A stretch of 7,030 bases of DNA, taken from Boseongicola sp. SB0675_bin_26. GTDB taxonomy: Bacteria; Pseudomonadota; Alphaproteobacteria; Rhodobacterales; Rhodobacteraceae. The stretch lies in assembly GCA_009843725.1 (NCBI GenBank), contig VYCX01000052.1, positions 8,962 through 15,991 of the forward strand, read 5' to 3'. A program made the translations under genes and the position numbers. Position 1 is the stretch's first letter. Every line of letters begins with the position of its first letter. Shown here piece by piece: positions 6,186-7,030 of the stretch. Under the pieces are notes generated by a model that made no database searches, was not told the origin of the DNA, and was given only the letters and a program-made list of their open reading frames with translations.

Positions 6186-7030
6186 TCACAGGAAGGTTGC
6201 CGCGCAAAGGAAGACGACCGGAATCAGCCCTGCATCGCGATTTGCCCGAAAGAGCTTCAGGCATCGCTCAGGGTTGCCGACTTCCAGCCGCGTGACCTGC
6301 CAGACCAGATGCAGTCCGAACGCGAGCGTTCCGGCGAGCACGATCCCGGACTGCAAAACGCCCTCACGAGGCTCCGCGGCGCCGACGAGGCCAATGCCAA
6401 GAACGGCAGTTGACACGACAAGGAAGCGGTTCAGCCAGCGTCTTGTGCTTGCGCCAAAGAGCCGTGCCGTCGACTTCACGCCGACAACTGCGTCATCTCG
6501 CCGGTCTTGCAGGGCATAGATGGTGTCATAGAACAGGGTCCAGGCGATTCCGGCGACGTAAATTGCCAAGGCCGGCCAGGCAAGCGTGCCCGTTGCCGCC
6601 GCCCACGCCAGGAGCGCGCCCCAATTGAAGGCGAGTCCCAGAAACACCTGAGGCCACCAGGTGAACCGCTTGGCAAACGGATAGATCACCACCAGGACCA
6701 CGGACGCGAGACCCAGAAGGACGGCCGCATTCCCGAATGTCAGAAGGACAAGCAACGCCACCAGCGCCTGCACCGCCATCCAGGCTGCCGCCCGATTCAC
6801 GGAGATCTGTCCCGAAGGAATTGGCCGCGAACGGGTGCGCTCCACCTCGGCATCGAACTTGCGGTCCGCGATGTCGTTCCACGTGCATCCGGCCCCCCGC
6901 ATCAACCATGCGCCAGCGGCACACCCGATTCCGATCCAGACATGCTCCAGGATCTGCGTTCCCTGATGCAGCGATGCCGCGCCAAGTCCCCACCAGCAGG
7001 GCAACAGGAGAAGCCAGGTTCCGATTGGCC
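6186..7030 (-). CDS. ubiA: 4-hydroxybenzoate polyprenyltransferase, N-terminus cut by window edge
   Basis: This integral inner-membrane enzyme attaches the polyprenyl chain to 4-hydroxybenzoate in ubiquinone synthesis. The visible 280 residues begin with PIGTWLLLLPCWWGL, which in this family follows about 30-40 N-terminal residues, so the true start is beyond the right edge. The TTG at 7004 is an internal Leu codon, not a start. Counting from the first visible residue, the first prenyl-diphosphate/Mg site is N51, D52, D55 and D59 (CTWNDIADRKFDAEVERT), followed by the SRPIPSG loop. The second Asp-rich site is YDTIYALQDRRDDAVVGVKST (about 167-187 visible). The hydrophobic segments fit the multi-helix UbiA fold, ending in a last helix at the C-terminus. 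It lies on the same strand as the OmpA-like gene, but a 302-base gap makes a shared transcript uncertain. Confidence 0.95.
   Translation of the reverse strand, partial: PIGTWLLLLPCWWGLGAASLHQGTQILEHVWIGIGCAAGAWLMRGAGCTWNDIADRKFDAEVERTRSRPIPSGQISVNRAAAWMAVQALVALLVLLTFGNAAVLLGLASVVLVVIYPFAKRFTWWPQVFLGLAFNWGALLAWAAATGTLAWPALAIYVAGIAWTLFYDTIYALQDRRDDAVVGVKSTARLFGASTRRWLNRFLVVSTAVLGIGLVGAAEPREGVLQSGIVLAGTLAFGLHLVWQVTRLEVGNPERCLKLFRANRDAGLIPVVFLCAATFL

Noticed and set aside
5104..6519. 471-codon open frame on the plus strand
   Set aside because: It is antisense to the OmpA-like gene, the gap and ubiA; the product is Arg/Pro/Ser-rich with no domain, and the minus-strand genes are well supported.

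Overview
The window is GC-rich bacterial chromosome. It carries six protein genes and one candidate short ORF. The GyrB, UbiA and OmpA-like sequences look alphaproteobacterial, most like Rhodobacterales as I remember those families; this is recognition by eye, not a search. I see no mobile element, tRNA, rRNA or CRISPR array.

Layout. (1) 1-1033, minus: the N-terminal 344 residues of DNA gyrase subunit B (gyrB), running off the left edge. (2) 1034-1303: a divergent intergenic region holding a candidate sigma-70-type promoter for gyrB. (3) 1304-3530, plus: aroQ (type II 3-dehydroquinate dehydratase), then an SLC13-type ion-transporter permease with two cytoplasmic RCK_C domains. The reading frames meet or overlap at 1740-1755, so the two are probably co-transcribed. 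(4) 3531-3655: a convergent gap with only a weak hairpin. (5) 3656-5883, minus: a 633-residue envelope protein with an OmpA peptidoglycan-binding C-terminus, then a 109-residue membrane-anchored coiled-coil protein whose ATG overlaps the OmpA stop (ATGA). (6) 5884-6185: a 302-base gap with a doubtful 84-codon ORF. (7) 6186-7030, minus: ubiA (4-hydroxybenzoate polyprenyltransferase) without its N-terminus, which lies beyond the right edge.

How they fit together. gyrB (DNA supercoiling), aroQ (shikimate pathway) and ubiA (ubiquinone) are housekeeping genes with no single shared pathway, although chorismate made through AroQ is the usual precursor of the 4-hydroxybenzoate used by UbiA. The OmpA-like protein and the small coiled-coil protein form a translationally coupled pair, probably anchored in the inner membrane and reaching the peptidoglycan.

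This is mainly an ordinary core region. The observation most worth following is that the roughly 480 residues before the OmpA domain are built from three consecutive divergent copies of a module of about 120 residues, plus an N-terminal half copy, with matching landmark residues at nearly constant spacing.
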